Below, one piece after another: positions 1 to 8,167 of a stretch of DNA of 64,000 nucleotides (the stretch's first letter is position 1; every line of letters begins with the position of its first letter). The position numbers and the translations under genes are program-made. Source of the DNA: an uncultured Stenotrophomonas sp. (lineage in GTDB: Bacteria; Pseudomonadota; Gammaproteobacteria; Xanthomonadales; Xanthomonadaceae); the NCBI GenBank assembly GCA_913775725.1, contig CAJYNG010000027.1, forward strand, positions 1-64,000. The letters are read 5' to 3'. The notes under the pieces are model-generated. The model was not told where the DNA came from, made no database searches, and was given only the letters and a program-made list of their open reading frames with translations.

Positions 1-24
1 AGGCAACGTCAAGTTCCACAGCAG

Positions 25-58
25 AAGCCAGAGCCAAAGCGGCTCTGGCTTTTCTGTT
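25..58 (+). terminator. Rho-independent terminator of an upstream gene
   Basis: A perfect 10-bp stem (26-35 with 41-50, extendable by one A-T pair) closes a 5-nt loop and is followed by TTTCTGTTT. The T-rich tract lies on the + side, so it should end a + strand transcript that begins left of this window. Confidence 0.8.
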
Positions 59-59
59 T

Positions 60-254
60 GTGGGGCGGGGCGGTGTGGGCAGGCAGGACCGTTGGCGCCA
101 TGGATGGCGCCATCGAGCCCCCAGGGATGGGTTTACGGCGTGTCCTGCCTGCCCACACCGCCCCGCCCCCCACGGAAGCCCGCTGTTGCTGTTGCTTCGG
201 CTTTTGCCATTGATTCGGCAGGTGCAGGGCTGCAAGCCCTGCTCGACCAACCCC
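60..254. repeat. Large intergenic palindromic element (copy A) and short hairpin
   Basis: Arms at 63-89 and 142-168 are perfect reverse complements over 27 bases (GC-rich, containing GGTGTGGGC). The 52-base interior holds a second hairpin, GGCGCC-ATGGAT-GGCGCC. The same plan, long arms plus an inner hairpin with an ATGGAT or ATCCAT loop, recurs at 9492-9597 and 9820-9923. A separate 8-bp hairpin (224-231 with 235-242) lies between this element and the cysB stop codon. I see no coding signal here. Confidence 0.7.
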
Positions 255-1238
255 TCACACCGTGATGGTCTGGGTCAGCGACTCCCACGTTGGTGGCACC
301 GGCCACGCCGCCGCCTGGTTGCCATCCAGCACCCTGCGCAGATCGCGCGGATCGATCTGCGGTGCCAGTACATGCACCAGCTCCAGTGCGTAATCACGCA
401 GCACGCGGTCGCGCGGCAGCACCGCCCAGGCAATGCACTCCGTGATCGGCTCCGGGGCCGGCCACGAGCGCAGGTCTTCATCGTTGGAACTGACCGCCAT
501 CTCGGCCAGCAGGCCTACACCCAGACCGGTACGCACGTAGGTCTTGATCAGGTCGGCATCGAGCGCGGTCAGCGCCAGGTCGGGCACCAGCCCATTGGCG
601 GCGAAGGCGCGCTGCAGCGACGAGTTCGGTCGCGTCGAGGATTCGTAGCTGATCAATGGCTGGCGAGCCAGCGCGGCCAGGTCCGGGGCGCGGCCGGCGC
701 GGTCCAGCGGGTGGCCCTTTGGCACCACCACCAGACGCCGCCAGCGGAACAGCGGCACCGCGATGCCATCGGTGGGCTCACCGCCGGCGGTGCTGATGAT
801 GGCGATATCCGCGTCACCCTGGTTCAAGCGATCCAACGCGTCGGCTTCGCCGGCCTGCTGCAGGTGCACGCTGACCTGCGGGTAGGCCTGCTTGATGGCA
901 GCCACTGCCGGCGGCAGCACGAAGCGCGCCTGGGTGTGGGTGGTGGTCAGGATCAGCTGGCCCTGGCTCTCGCGGCGCTGGTTGGCCGCATAGGTGCGGA
1001 TGTTGTTGGCCTCGGCCAGCACCGAACGGGCGCGGGCAATCACCTCGGTGCCGGCCGGGGTGACCGACTCCAGGCTGCGGCCCTTGCGCACGAACAACAG
1101 GAAGCCGAGCTCGTCCTCCAGCTGCTTGAGCTGCTTGGACAGGCCAGGCTGGGTGGCATGCACGCGCGAGGCGGCGAGCGTGATGTTCAGCTCGGCGTCG
1201 GCGATGGCAACCAGGTAGCGCAGCTGGGTCAGCGTCAT
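255..1238 (-). CDS. cysB: LysR-type transcriptional regulator CysB
   Basis: A 327-residue LysR-family activator, the length of classical CysB (about 324). The N-terminal winged helix-turn-helix (about residues 1-60) carries the family pattern ATQPGLSKQLKQLEDELG. The linker to the sensor domain has TTTHTQARFVLPP, close to the CysB TTHTQARYALP segment that contributes to sulfate/N-acetylserine binding. It is known in enteric bacteria to activate sulfate assimilation genes when N-acetylserine is present. It stands divergent from a cysteine synthase gene, which fits. I chose the ATG at 1238 because it begins at the conserved MTLTQLRYLV; an in-frame ATG 42 bases upstream has a GGTGA sequence nearby and cannot be excluded. 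Confidence 0.88.
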   Translation of the reverse strand: MTLTQLRYLVAIADAELNITLAASRVHATQPGLSKQLKQLEDELGFLLFVRKGRSLESVTPAGTEVIARARSVLAEANNIRTYAANQRRESQGQLILTTTHTQARFVLPPAVAAIKQAYPQVSVHLQQAGEADALDRLNQGDADIAIISTAGGEPTDGIAVPLFRWRRLVVVPKGHPLDRAGRAPDLAALARQPLISYESSTRPNSSLQRAFAANGLVPDLALTALDADLIKTYVRTGLGVGLLAEMAVSSNDEDLRSWPAPEPITECIAWAVLPRDRVLRDYALELVHVLAPQIDPRDLRRVLDGNQAAAWPVPPTWESLTQTITV

Positions 1239-1294
1239 GGGAGGCAGGCGGCGTGGGGCGGAGGTCCACTCTAGGGTCATTTGCCGTCACCAGC

Positions 1295-1315
1295 TTATAA
1301 CCAAAGGTTGTTTAA
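1295..1315. promoter_or_regulatory. AT-rich dyad in cysB/cysteine synthase divergent region
   Basis: The sequence TTATAACCAAAGGTTGTTTAA contains the dyad AACC-AAA-GGTT inside an otherwise GC-rich 207-bp divergent intergenic region. LysR-type proteins often bind such imperfect dyads and it may overlap a -10 element. Assignment to CysB is inference; CysB sites are poorly conserved. Confidence 0.3.
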
Positions 1316-1445
1316 GAAAGGTATCTGGTCATTTCCGGGCGTCATATGCCGGCGCTACGGTCAGCCGGCAGCCGCTGGCCTGAACAGCCAGCCCTCCCCC
1401 TTCGCCCGCCGAAGCCCGGCGCGGCCCCGTTTCCGGAGCGCTTCC

Positions 1446-2405
1446 ATGGCCCTGTACGACTCCATCCTCGATACCGTCGGCAACACCCCCATCGTCAGGC
1501 TGCAGCGCCTGGCGCCCCCGCAGGTCAGCGTCTACGCCAAGGTCGAGTCGTTCAACCCGGGCGGCTCGGTGAAGGACCGCCTGGCGCTGGCGATCATCCT
1601 CGACGCCGAAGCGCGTGGCGTGCTCAAGCCGGGCGACACCATCGTCGAAGCCACTTCAGGCAACACCGGCGTGGCACTGGCGATGGTCGCCGCCGCGCGC
1701 GGCTACAAGTTCGTGGCCACCATGGTTGAAACCTTCTCGGTGGAGCGCCGCAAGCTGATGCGCGCCTATGGCGCCAAGGTGATCCTGACCCCGGCCGCCG
1801 AACGCGGCAGCGGCATGGTGCGCAAGGCGGCTGAACTGGCCGAACAGCACGGCTGGTTCCTGGCCAGCCAGTTCGCCAACCCGGCCAACCCGGCCTATCA
1901 CCGCAACACCACCGCCGCCGAGATCCTGCGCGATTTCGCCGGCAAGCGGCTGGACTACTTCGTCAGCGGCTGGGGCACCGGCGGCACGCTCACCGGTGTT
2001 GGCGAAGTGCTGAAGGTCGCGCGCCCGCAGACCCGCATCATCGCCACCGAACCGGCCGGCGCCGCACTGTTGAAGGGCGACGATTGGAAGCCGCACAAGA
2101 TCCAGGGCTGGACGCCGGATTTCGTGCCGGACGTACTCAACCGCGATGTGGTGGATGAACTGGTGACGGTGGAAGATGACCGCGCCATCGCCACCGCACG
2201 CCGACTGGCTGCGGAAGAAGGCATCTTCGTCGGCATCTCCGCCGGCGCTACCGTGGCCAGCGCATTGGACGTGGCTGGCCGTGCTGAACCGGGCTCGGTG
2301 ATCCTGGCGATGCTGCCGGACACCGGTGAACGCTATTTCTCCACGCCGCTGTTCGCCGATGTGAATGAGGGTTCCGACGACGACTGGCTGGCCGGCCTGC
2401 CGTGA
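1446..2405 (+). CDS. cysK: Cysteine synthase (O-acetylserine sulfhydrylase)
   Basis: A 319-residue PLP enzyme that makes cysteine from O-acetylserine and sulfide in the cytoplasm. The PLP lysine is K43 in NPGGSVKDR; the TSGNTG substrate loop, the GTGGTLTG phosphate-binding loop and GISAGA follow in family order. The NPGGSVKDR form of the lysine motif resembles CysM (which also takes thiosulfate), whereas the C-terminal GERYFSTPLF segment is CysK-like, so the choice between A and B isozyme is open. The start is the ATG at 1446, where homology begins (ALYDSILDTVGNTP); an upstream in-frame extension is mostly Arg/Pro and looks non-coding. It is divergent from cysB, its probable activator. Confidence 0.88.
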   Translation: MALYDSILDTVGNTPIVRLQRLAPPQVSVYAKVESFNPGGSVKDRLALAIILDAEARGVLKPGDTIVEATSGNTGVALAMVAAARGYKFVATMVETFSVERRKLMRAYGAKVILTPAAERGSGMVRKAAELAEQHGWFLASQFANPANPAYHRNTTAAEILRDFAGKRLDYFVSGWGTGGTLTGVGEVLKVARPQTRIIATEPAGAALLKGDDWKPHKIQGWTPDFVPDVLNRDVVDELVTVEDDRAIATARRLAAEEGIFVGISAGATVASALDVAGRAEPGSVILAMLPDTGERYFSTPLFADVNEGSDDDWLAGLP

Positions 2406-2672
2406 CACCCGGGGTCAGAGCCTTTTCCATCCGGAAAAGGCTCTGACCCCATCCTGCTGCATACCCGGGGTCGGAGCCCTTTTCCGCAGGAAAAGGGCTC
2501 CGACCCCGTTCTGCTTCAGCCTGCGTGAAGGCGTCGCACGCCATCGTGCGTGAAGGCCGTTGGATCGCAGCGCGTGAGACGGTCATGACGCAGTATCGAT
2601 GCCCTGTCCCCTACCGTGGGAACAGCCGGCGCAGATGCTGCGCGGAACACCTCACAGGCAGGAGACGGACGC
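2406..2672. repeat. Two tandem GGGGTC-type perfect palindromes downstream of cysK
   Basis: Palindrome 1: arms 2411-2428 and 2433-2450, 18 bp, 4-nt loop. Palindrome 2: arms 2467-2485 and 2489-2507, 19 bp, 3-nt loop. Both have the plan GGGGTC(A/G)GAGCC...TTTTCC with its reverse complement. Related copies lie at 5763-5823 and 33106-33145. They directly follow the cysK stop codon and could form transcript-end hairpins. From 2508 to 2657 nothing else is recognisable; GGCAGGAGAC at 2657-2666 is the ribosome-binding site of the next gene. Confidence 0.75.
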
Positions 2673-3272
2673 ATGAAGATCGAAGTTTGGCAGGGCGACA
2701 TCACGACCCTGGCGGTGGATGCGATCGTCAACGCGGCCAATGAATCACTGCTCGGTGGCGGCGGTGTCGACGGTGCGATCCATCGTGCCGCGGGCCCTGC
2801 GCTGCTGGCCGAGTGCGAGCAGCTGCCGGAACTGCGCCCGGGCGTGCGTTGCCCGACCGGCGAAGTGCGCGCCACCGACGCCTATGCATTGCCGGCGCGG
2901 CATGTACTGCACACGGTGGGCCCGGTCTGGCACGACGGCCAGCGCGACGAACCGGCATTGCTGGCCAACTGCTACTGGAAATCGCTGCAGCTGGCCGAGT
3001 CGCTGGGCGTGCAGTCGATCGCGTTCCCGGCGATCAGCTGCGGCGTGTATGGCTATCCGCTGTACCAGGCCGCGCAGATCGCAGTGACCGAAACACTGGC
3101 GTGGCAGCGCAGCCATGCACAGCCGATGCGCATCGTGCTGGTGGCGTTCAACACTGCCACGGCGAAGGCCTACCAGCAGGCGTTGAGCGCCGCCGGGCAA
3201 AGCACGGACAACGAACCGCGCGGGTCGGTGCTGCCGCCTCTGGGCGATTCGGGCTTCGCCGCTGCGCACTGA
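2673..3272 (+). CDS. Macro-domain protein, O-acetyl-ADP-ribose deacetylase type
   Basis: A 199-residue single macro domain of the YmdB/MacroD type. It keeps the ligand loop [18 protein letters not shown] (residues 20-37), where the N and D positions correspond to the catalytic Asn and Asp of YmdB, and the second loop ISCGVYGYP (around 122-131). Family members hydrolyse O-acetyl-ADP-ribose and remove mono-ADP-ribose from proteins; in E. coli YmdB also modulates RNase III. The C-terminal 25 residues extend beyond the domain and are not conserved in character. The ATG at 2673 is preceded by a good GGAG ribosome-binding site; a longer reading frame upstream crosses palindromic DNA and was not used. 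It stands alone, with its own terminator. Confidence 0.88.
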   Translation: MKIEVWQGDITTLAVDAIVNAANESLLGGGGVDGAIHRAAGPALLAECEQLPELRPGVRCPTGEVRATDAYALPARHVLHTVGPVWHDGQRDEPALLANCYWKSLQLAESLGVQSIAFPAISCGVYGYPLYQAAQIAVTETLAWQRSHAQPMRIVLVAFNTATAKAYQQALSAAGQSTDNEPRGSVLPPLGDSGFAAAH

Positions 3273-3292
3273 ATCCCGGTGCGCGACGTAAA

Positions 3293-3323
3293 GGAAAAGG
3301 CCGGGCATTGCCCGGCCTTTTCC
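3293..3323. terminator. Bidirectional hairpin terminator between convergent genes
   Basis: A 14-bp stem (3293-3306 with 3310-3323), flanked by A-rich and T-rich arm ends, lies between the convergent macro-domain gene and the minus-strand lipoprotein gene, so it can serve both. A second small hairpin with ATCCACGC arms follows at 3341-3359. Confidence 0.7.
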
Positions 3324-3364
3324 GTTGCATCGTTGTCGTCATCCACGCGCGGCGTGGATCACGC

Positions 3365-4507
3365 TCAACGGCTGGCGGCTTCCACCGCGGCGGCGTCATC
3401 GGCCACGGCGGCGGCATCGGCGGCGGCACGTGCCGCCGAAGCCGCAGCTCCGTCGGCGCTGGCACCCTCGACCTGCACGCGCACTTCCACCATGCCCGCA
3501 CCGTTGTTCAGGCTGGACACGTCCACGGTGTAGTGGCCGGCCGGCAGGGTCTCTTCCAGGCGCGAATTGGTACCGCTGCCACCGTCATCATCGGTCAGCT
3601 CGACGTCGCCGCCGACCACGCGCAGCACGGTATCGACCTGGCTGGAAATCGCATCCAGGCGCACGTCGGCCGGGCGGTCCAGGGTCAGCAGGAAGCGGCG
3701 GCGGCCATCGTTGTCGAGCATCGTGTACACGCTGCCCGACTTCGGCAGCGCCGTGCCATCGCGCTCGACCAGATTGCCGGGCAGCTCGATGCGGTTGGCC
3801 GACAGGGTGAACATGCCGTTGACGCCGTCGCCCAAACCGCGTGCAGTCAGGGTGTACTTGCCTGGCTTCAGCGACAGGGTCAGGCGCGAGTTGGTGCTGT
3901 CCCCGCCATCGTCATTCTCGGCGTCCACGCCCTGGCCCGACAGCTTCAGCACCGGATCGAAGACATCCGACACCAGGCGGATCTCGTACAGGCCGGCCTT
4001 GTCCACCTGCAGGGTGTAGTCCTGGGAACCACCGGCCAGCATGTCGACGATCTCGCCACTGCCCGCCAGCGGCTTGCCGTCGTACGGCACCAGCTTCTCG
4101 GCGCGCAGGCGGTACGGACCGTAATCGGTCGAGCCGTTGGCGTTGACCGCTACCTGGTAGGTGCCACCACCGTTGGCACGGAAGGCCAGCGAGACGTCGC
4201 CTTCGCGCTCGTAGCCGGTGTTGCTGCTGGCCACCAGGCTGCCGTTGTTGAACACAGCGATCGAGCCGCTCAGCGAACCGGTCAGCTTCAGCCCGACCAG
4301 CTGCTTGTCTTCCAGCTTGATCTGGTAGAGCTGGTGGTGGCTGCCGTCGTTGTAGTTGATGCCGCTGCGCGAGGTGATTTCGCCGGACACCGGCTTGTCG
4401 AAATCGAGCGACGCGGCCTTGCCTGCGTCACCGCCGCCGCCGAGACGGTTGCAACCGCCGGCGATCAGGACCGTGGCGACGGCCAGTGTGATTGCTGCCA
4501 AACGCAT
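3365..4507 (-). CDS. Secreted lipoprotein with pre-peptidase (PPC)-like beta repeats
   Basis: A 380-residue predicted lipoprotein: the N-terminal hydrophobic stretch ends in LIAGGC, a lipobox with Cys19. The rest is three or more beta-rich units of about 90-110 residues, resembling bacterial pre-peptidase C-terminal domains: each has a segment like DPVLKL or DTVLRV followed by an acidic loop and TNSRL (ENDDGGDSTNSRL and TDDDGGSGTNSRL), then a glycine-rich strand pair. Such domains usually ride on secreted proteases, but no catalytic domain is present here, so a binding or structural role in the envelope is inferred. The C-terminus is an Ala-rich tail. AAGGAG precedes the ATG. It is monocistronic, convergent with the macro gene. 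Confidence 0.7.
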   Translation of the reverse strand: MRLAAITLAVATVLIAGGCNRLGGGGDAGKAASLDFDKPVSGEITSRSGINYNDGSHHQLYQIKLEDKQLVGLKLTGSLSGSIAVFNNGSLVASSNTGYEREGDVSLAFRANGGGTYQVAVNANGSTDYGPYRLRAEKLVPYDGKPLAGSGEIVDMLAGGSQDYTLQVDKAGLYEIRLVSDVFDPVLKLSGQGVDAENDDGGDSTNSRLTLSLKPGKYTLTARGLGDGVNGMFTLSANRIELPGNLVERDGTALPKSGSVYTMLDNDGRRRFLLTLDRPADVRLDAISSQVDTVLRVVGGDVELTDDDGGSGTNSRLEETLPAGHYTVDVSSLNNGAGMVEVRVQVEGASADGAAASAARAAADAAAVADDAAAVEAASR

Positions 4508-4586
4508 GTTGTTTCTCCTTGGCCTTCCATGTGGTTCCCACGCACCGGCCGGGCGCGTGGGGGCGGAAACGATACCCGCAAAAGCA

Positions 4587-4609
4587 AACGCCGGCGTGAT
4601 GCCGGCGTT
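4587..4609 (-). terminator. Terminator of the aldolase gene
   Basis: A 9-bp perfect stem (4587-4595 with 4601-4609), loop of 5. On the minus strand it is followed by TTGCTTTTGC, immediately downstream of the fba stop codon. Confidence 0.75.
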
Positions 4610-4636
4610 GCCTTGTTCATCCAGCGATGGGACGGA

Positions 4637-5641
4637 TCAACCGTTCCACTTGCCCAGCGCGGCCAGGCCGTTGTCCTTGGCGCGCTCGTACACGGTCTTC
4701 TGGGCAGCAGCGTAGTTGCCCTTCATGTCCTTGGCCCACAGCTTCAGCGCGGCCTGCTGCATGGCGCGGCCGTAGGAGAAGCTCAGCGGCCACGGCAGGT
4801 TGCCCAGCTGGTTCATCGCGTTCAGGTGCTCGGTGGATTGCTCGTCGCTCTGGCCACCGGACAGGAACACCACGCCCGGCAGGATCGCCGGCACGGTGCT
4901 CTTCAGGCACATCACGGTCGACTCGGCCACTTCCTCGACGTCGGCCTGCTCATCGCAGCCCTTGCCGGAGATGACCATCGAGGCCTTCAGGATGGTGCCT
5001 TCCAGCAGCACGTTCTGCTGGTACAGGGCATCGAACAGCGAACGCAGGGTGGCTTCGGTGACTTCGTAGCAGGTCTCGATGTCGTGGTCGCCGTCCATGA
5101 TCACTTCCGGCTCGACCATCGGCACCAGGCCACATTCCTGGCACAGGGCCGCATAGCGGGCCAGCGCGTGGGCGTTGGACTCGATGCAGGTGCCCGACGG
5201 AATGCTCTCGCCGATGTTGATCACCGCACGCCACTTGGCGAAGCGCGCACCCAGCTTGTAGTACTCCTGCAGGCGCTCGCGCAGGCCGTCCAGGCCCTCG
5301 GTCACCAGCTCGCCCGGGCAGCCGGCCAGCGGGTGCGCACCCTTGTCCACCTTGATGCCCGGAATCATGCCGTGGTCGGCCATGTACTTGGCGAACGGCA
5401 CGCCGTCCTTGGTCGACTGACGGATGGTTTCGTCAAACAGGATGGCGCCGGAAATGTGCTCGTTGAGCTTCGGCGTGGTCAGCAGCAGTTCGCGGTAGGC
5501 ACGACGGTTCTCCTCGGTGTTCTCGATACCGACGCCAGCGAAACGCTTGGCGATGGTAGCGGTGGATTCGTCGATCGCGATGATGCCCTTGCCCGGGGCA
5601 ACCATGGCCTGGGCGGTTTCAGCCAGCTGTTCGATGCTCAT
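4637..5641 (-). CDS. fba: Fructose-bisphosphate aldolase, class I
   Basis: A 334-residue Schiff-base (metal-independent) aldolase that interconverts fructose 1,6-bisphosphate with DHAP and glyceraldehyde 3-phosphate. The family signature LLEGTILKASM contains the Schiff-base lysine K219; VEPEV (residues 176-180), GKGIIAIDES (17-26) and KWRAV (136-140) are the other conserved active-site segments. The sequence is of the eukaryote-like class I type rather than the zinc class II enzyme usual in enterics; this is normal for xanthomonads. The start at ATG 5641 has AGGAAG upstream and matches the family N-terminus; an upstream in-frame extension is rejected. It lies downstream of pyk in the same orientation, with 195 bases between. 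Confidence 0.95.
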   Translation of the reverse strand: MSIEQLAETAQAMVAPGKGIIAIDESTATIAKRFAGVGIENTEENRRAYRELLLTTPKLNEHISGAILFDETIRQSTKDGVPFAKYMADHGMIPGIKVDKGAHPLAGCPGELVTEGLDGLRERLQEYYKLGARFAKWRAVINIGESIPSGTCIESNAHALARYAALCQECGLVPMVEPEVIMDGDHDIETCYEVTEATLRSLFDALYQQNVLLEGTILKASMVISGKGCDEQADVEEVAESTVMCLKSTVPAILPGVVFLSGGQSDEQSTEHLNAMNQLGNLPWPLSFSYGRAMQQAALKLWAKDMKGNYAAAQKTVYERAKDNGLAALGKWNG

Positions 5642-5762
5642 GTACTTCCTGTGGCGGGTGCGGGAAAAACGTAAGTATAGCCCGCAGCCTGTTGCCCCGA
5701 CGTGGAAGCCAGCCTGGAAACGATTCCAATGTCCGCGCAGGACAAGGGATGTCCTGCGGCAT

Positions 5763-5823
5763 GGGGTCAGAGCCCCTTTGGAGAGCTGACCCCGGGTCGG
5801 ATCCGCACAGCGGCTCCGACCCA
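5763..5823. repeat. Degenerate GGGGTC-type palindromes between pyk and fba
   Basis: GGGGTCAGAGC...GCTGACCCC (5763-5793) is followed at once by GGGTCGGA...CTCCGACCC (to 5823). Both are imperfect relatives of the palindromes at 2411-2507. They sit just after the pyk stop codon, where they could end or stabilise the pyk transcript. Confidence 0.6.
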
Positions 5824-5836
5824 AGGCCGACGGGGT

Positions 5837-7303
5837 TTACAGATCGCCCAGACCGCTGGCGCGGCCGTCGTCGCCCACTTCCAGCAGGCGCAGGGTGTTG
5901 GTCGCACCCAGGGTTTCCATGTGCTCACCGCTGGTGAACACCACACGGTCACCGGCCTGCAGCAGTTCGGCTTCCACCAGCAGGCGGATGCTGCCGCGTG
6001 CGGCTTCGCGCGGGGTCAGGCCACGGCTGTCGAAGTTGATCGGGTAGACATCGCGCATCAGCGCCATCTGCCGGCGCGCACCGTCGTGGCGGGTGACCGC
6101 GAACACCGGCGCCTTGGCGCGGAAACGCGACAGGTAGCGCGCGGTGCCACCGGATTCGGTCATCGCCACGATCGCGCGCACGCCCACGTGCTGCGACAGG
6201 AACATGGTGGCCATGGCGATGGCCTGGTCGGCACGTTCCAGGTTGCGCGGCGAAGCGTTGAAGTCGGTCTCGGTCTGGAACTGGCGCTCGGCGCCCAGGC
6301 AGATGCGTGCCATCGCTTCCACGGCCTTGACCGGGTAGGCACCGGCGGCGGTTTCGGCCGACAGCATCACCGCGTCGGTACCATCGATGACCGAGTTGGC
6401 CACGTCCAGCACTTCGGCGCGGGTCGGGATCGGGCTTTCGACCATCGACTGCAGCATCTGCGTGGCCGTGATCACCACCTTGTTCTGTGCCAGCGAGGCC
6501 TTGATGATCTTCTTCTGCAGGCCCGGCAGTTCGGCGTCGCCGATTTCCACGCCGAGGTCGCCACGGGCCACCATCACCACGTCGCTGGCCTCGACGATCT
6601 CTTCCAGGTTCTCGATCGCCTCGGTACGTTCGATCTTCGACACCAGCGCAGCATCGCAGCCATGCGAGCGGGCGATGTCACGCGCGTCGTTCATGTCCTG
6701 CGCGTTGCGGCAGAACGACACGGCGATGAAGTCGACACCGATCTTGGCGACGATGCCGATCAGCTCCTTGTCGCGTTCGGTCAGCGCGCCCAGCGAGAGG
6801 CCGCCGCCCTGCTTGTTCAGGCCCTTGCGGTCGGACAGCACACCGTCGTTGAGCACGGTGTTGATGATGCGCTCGCCCTGCACCTCCACCACCTGCAGCT
6901 GCATCAGGCCATCGTCGAGCAGCAGCACATCGCCCGGGCCCACGTCCTGCGGCAGGCCGAGGTAGCTCACGCCAACCTGGGTGGCATCACCGGGGCCGGC
7001 GTTGGTGCTGGCGATCAGGTCGAAGCGGTCACCCGCCTTGAGCTGCACCTTGCCTTCGGCGAAGCGCTCGATGCGGATCTTCGGGCCCGGCAGGTCGGCC
7101 AGGATGCCCACTTCCACGCCCACGCGGGCCGCAGCGGCGCGCACTTCGGCAGCACGCTTGGCCTGGCCGGACGGATCGCCGTGGCTGAAGTTCAGGCGCA
7201 CCACGTTGACGCCAGCGCGGAACAGATCCTCCAGCACGCCCGGCGGATCAGTGGCCGGACCGAGGGTGGCAAGGATCTTGGTGCGACGCTGACGCTCGAA
7301 CAT
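5837..7303 (-). CDS. pyk: Pyruvate kinase
   Basis: A 488-residue pyruvate kinase (phosphoenolpyruvate + ADP to pyruvate + ATP), normal length for the family. The N-terminal TKILATLGPAT and VVRLNFSHG strands, the B domain from about residue 70 to 165, the catalytic LVSKIERTEA with its lysine, the metal-binding MVARGDLGVEIG, and the ATQMLQSM helix are all present in order. The C-terminal domain (from about 350) is the usual allosteric/ tetramer domain. It belongs to a minus-strand run of glycolytic genes (pgk, pyk, fba). No strong Shine-Dalgarno is seen immediately before the ATG (a GGGAGAGG lies 12-19 bases upstream), but the N-terminus fits homologues. Confidence 0.96.
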   Translation of the reverse strand: MFERQRRTKILATLGPATDPPGVLEDLFRAGVNVVRLNFSHGDPSGQAKRAAEVRAAAARVGVEVGILADLPGPKIRIERFAEGKVQLKAGDRFDLIASTNAGPGDATQVGVSYLGLPQDVGPGDVLLLDDGLMQLQVVEVQGERIINTVLNDGVLSDRKGLNKQGGGLSLGALTERDKELIGIVAKIGVDFIAVSFCRNAQDMNDARDIARSHGCDAALVSKIERTEAIENLEEIVEASDVVMVARGDLGVEIGDAELPGLQKKIIKASLAQNKVVITATQMLQSMVESPIPTRAEVLDVANSVIDGTDAVMLSAETAAGAYPVKAVEAMARICLGAERQFQTETDFNASPRNLERADQAIAMATMFLSQHVGVRAIVAMTESGGTARYLSRFRAKAPVFAVTRHDGARRQMALMRDVYPINFDSRGLTPREAARGSIRLLVEAELLQAGDRVVFTSGEHMETLGATNTLRLLEVGDDGRASGLGDL

Positions 7304-7443
7304 GATGAAGGGGCCTCTCCCGATAAAGAACGGAAATTAGCACATCCTTCACGCCGCATGTATACGGTTACAGCCTTGTGCTGCCTGACTTCGCGGGTCA
7401 TGGAACGGACATCGGCCGGACATACGCTGGCGCAGGGCGCTCT

Positions 7444-7506
7444 GTTGAGCCGAGCCCATGCTCGGCTGGGCATGCGCCGGAGCAGCCGAGCATGGGCTCG
7501 GCTGCA
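7444..7506. repeat. SMAG-type palindromic dimer
   Basis: Two inward-facing copies of GAGCCGAGC-CATGCTCGGCT separated by about 16 bases form a cruciform-capable dimer typical of the SMAG (GTAG) repeats of S. maltophilia. It lies between pyk and the HAD gene, ending 7 bases from the HAD stop codon. The stretch 7304-7443 before it should hold the pyk promoter, but I cannot pick clear -35/-10 boxes. Confidence 0.75.
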
Positions 7507-7513
7507 CAGGAGG

Positions 7514-8167
7514 CTAGGCCAGCAGCGTTTCCAGCTGCACCGGCTCACGTGCCAGCTGGCCGGCACCGGCTTCAGTGAGTTCTGCCTCGCCGCCAAAGCC
7601 CCACAGCACACCGACACTGCGCAGGCCGTGGTGGCGCGCGCCTTCGATGTCCATGCGGCGGTCGCCGATCATCCAGCACTGTGCCGGCTGCACCTGCAGC
7701 CGACGCAGCGCCTCACCCACCAGTTCCGGCTTGTGGCTGCGCGAGCCGTCCAGGGTGGAACCGACGATCTCCTCGAACAATCCGCCGAACGGTAGGTGGG
7801 CGAGGATGCGGCGCGCATGCGGCTCGTTCTTGGCCGTGACCACCGCCAGGCGGTGGCCACGACCGTGCAGCGTGCGCAGGGTGTCTTCCACCTGCGGGTA
7901 CACCGTGTGCTCGCGCCAGCCCTCGGCGTCGAAGCGCTCACGGTAGTAGCCCACCGCCTGCTCCACCCGCGCCGGTTCACCGAACAGCGGCGCGAAGGTG
8001 GTCCGCAGCGACGGACCGATCCAGCCCAGCAGCGTCTCCTGCGGCGGCACCGGATGGTCCATCTTCTGCAGCGCATAAGCGATGCAGGCGGTGATGCCCA
8101 CCTGCGAATCGATCAGCGTGCCATCGAGGTCGAAGAACAGGACATCCTTGCTGCGCTCGGCACTCAT
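7514..8167 (-). CDS. HAD-superfamily phosphatase, Gph-like
   Basis: A 217-residue haloacid dehalogenase-type hydrolase. Motif I is [10 protein letters not shown] (nucleophile D13, general acid D15), motif II AVVTAKN, motif III SHKPELV, motif [14 protein letters not shown]. The helical cap between motifs I and II is of the phosphoglycolate phosphatase/PGMB type. Its ATG overlaps the pgk stop codon as ATGA, so it is translated from the pgk message; this suggests a housekeeping role in clearing damaged or side-product phosphates from glycolysis, but the substrate cannot be read from the sequence. Confidence 0.85.
   Translation of the reverse strand: MSAERSKDVLFFDLDGTLIDSQVGITACIAYALQKMDHPVPPQETLLGWIGPSLRTTFAPLFGEPARVEQAVGYYRERFDAEGWREHTVYPQVEDTLRTLHGRGHRLAVVTAKNEPHARRILAHLPFGGLFEEIVGSTLDGSRSHKPELVGEALRRLQVQPAQCWMIGDRRMDIEGARHHGLRSVGVLWGFGGEAELTEAGAGQLAREPVQLETLLA

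Noticed and set aside
1281-1445. N-terminal extension of cysteine synthase
   Set aside because: The extension is Arg/Pro/Ser-rich, lies over the divergent promoter, and homology begins at the ATG at 1446.
2813-5674. A 953-codon + strand open frame across the macro gene, the lipoprotein and fba
   Set aside because: It is His/Arg/Gln-rich without domain character and lies opposite clear genes with ribosome-binding sites.
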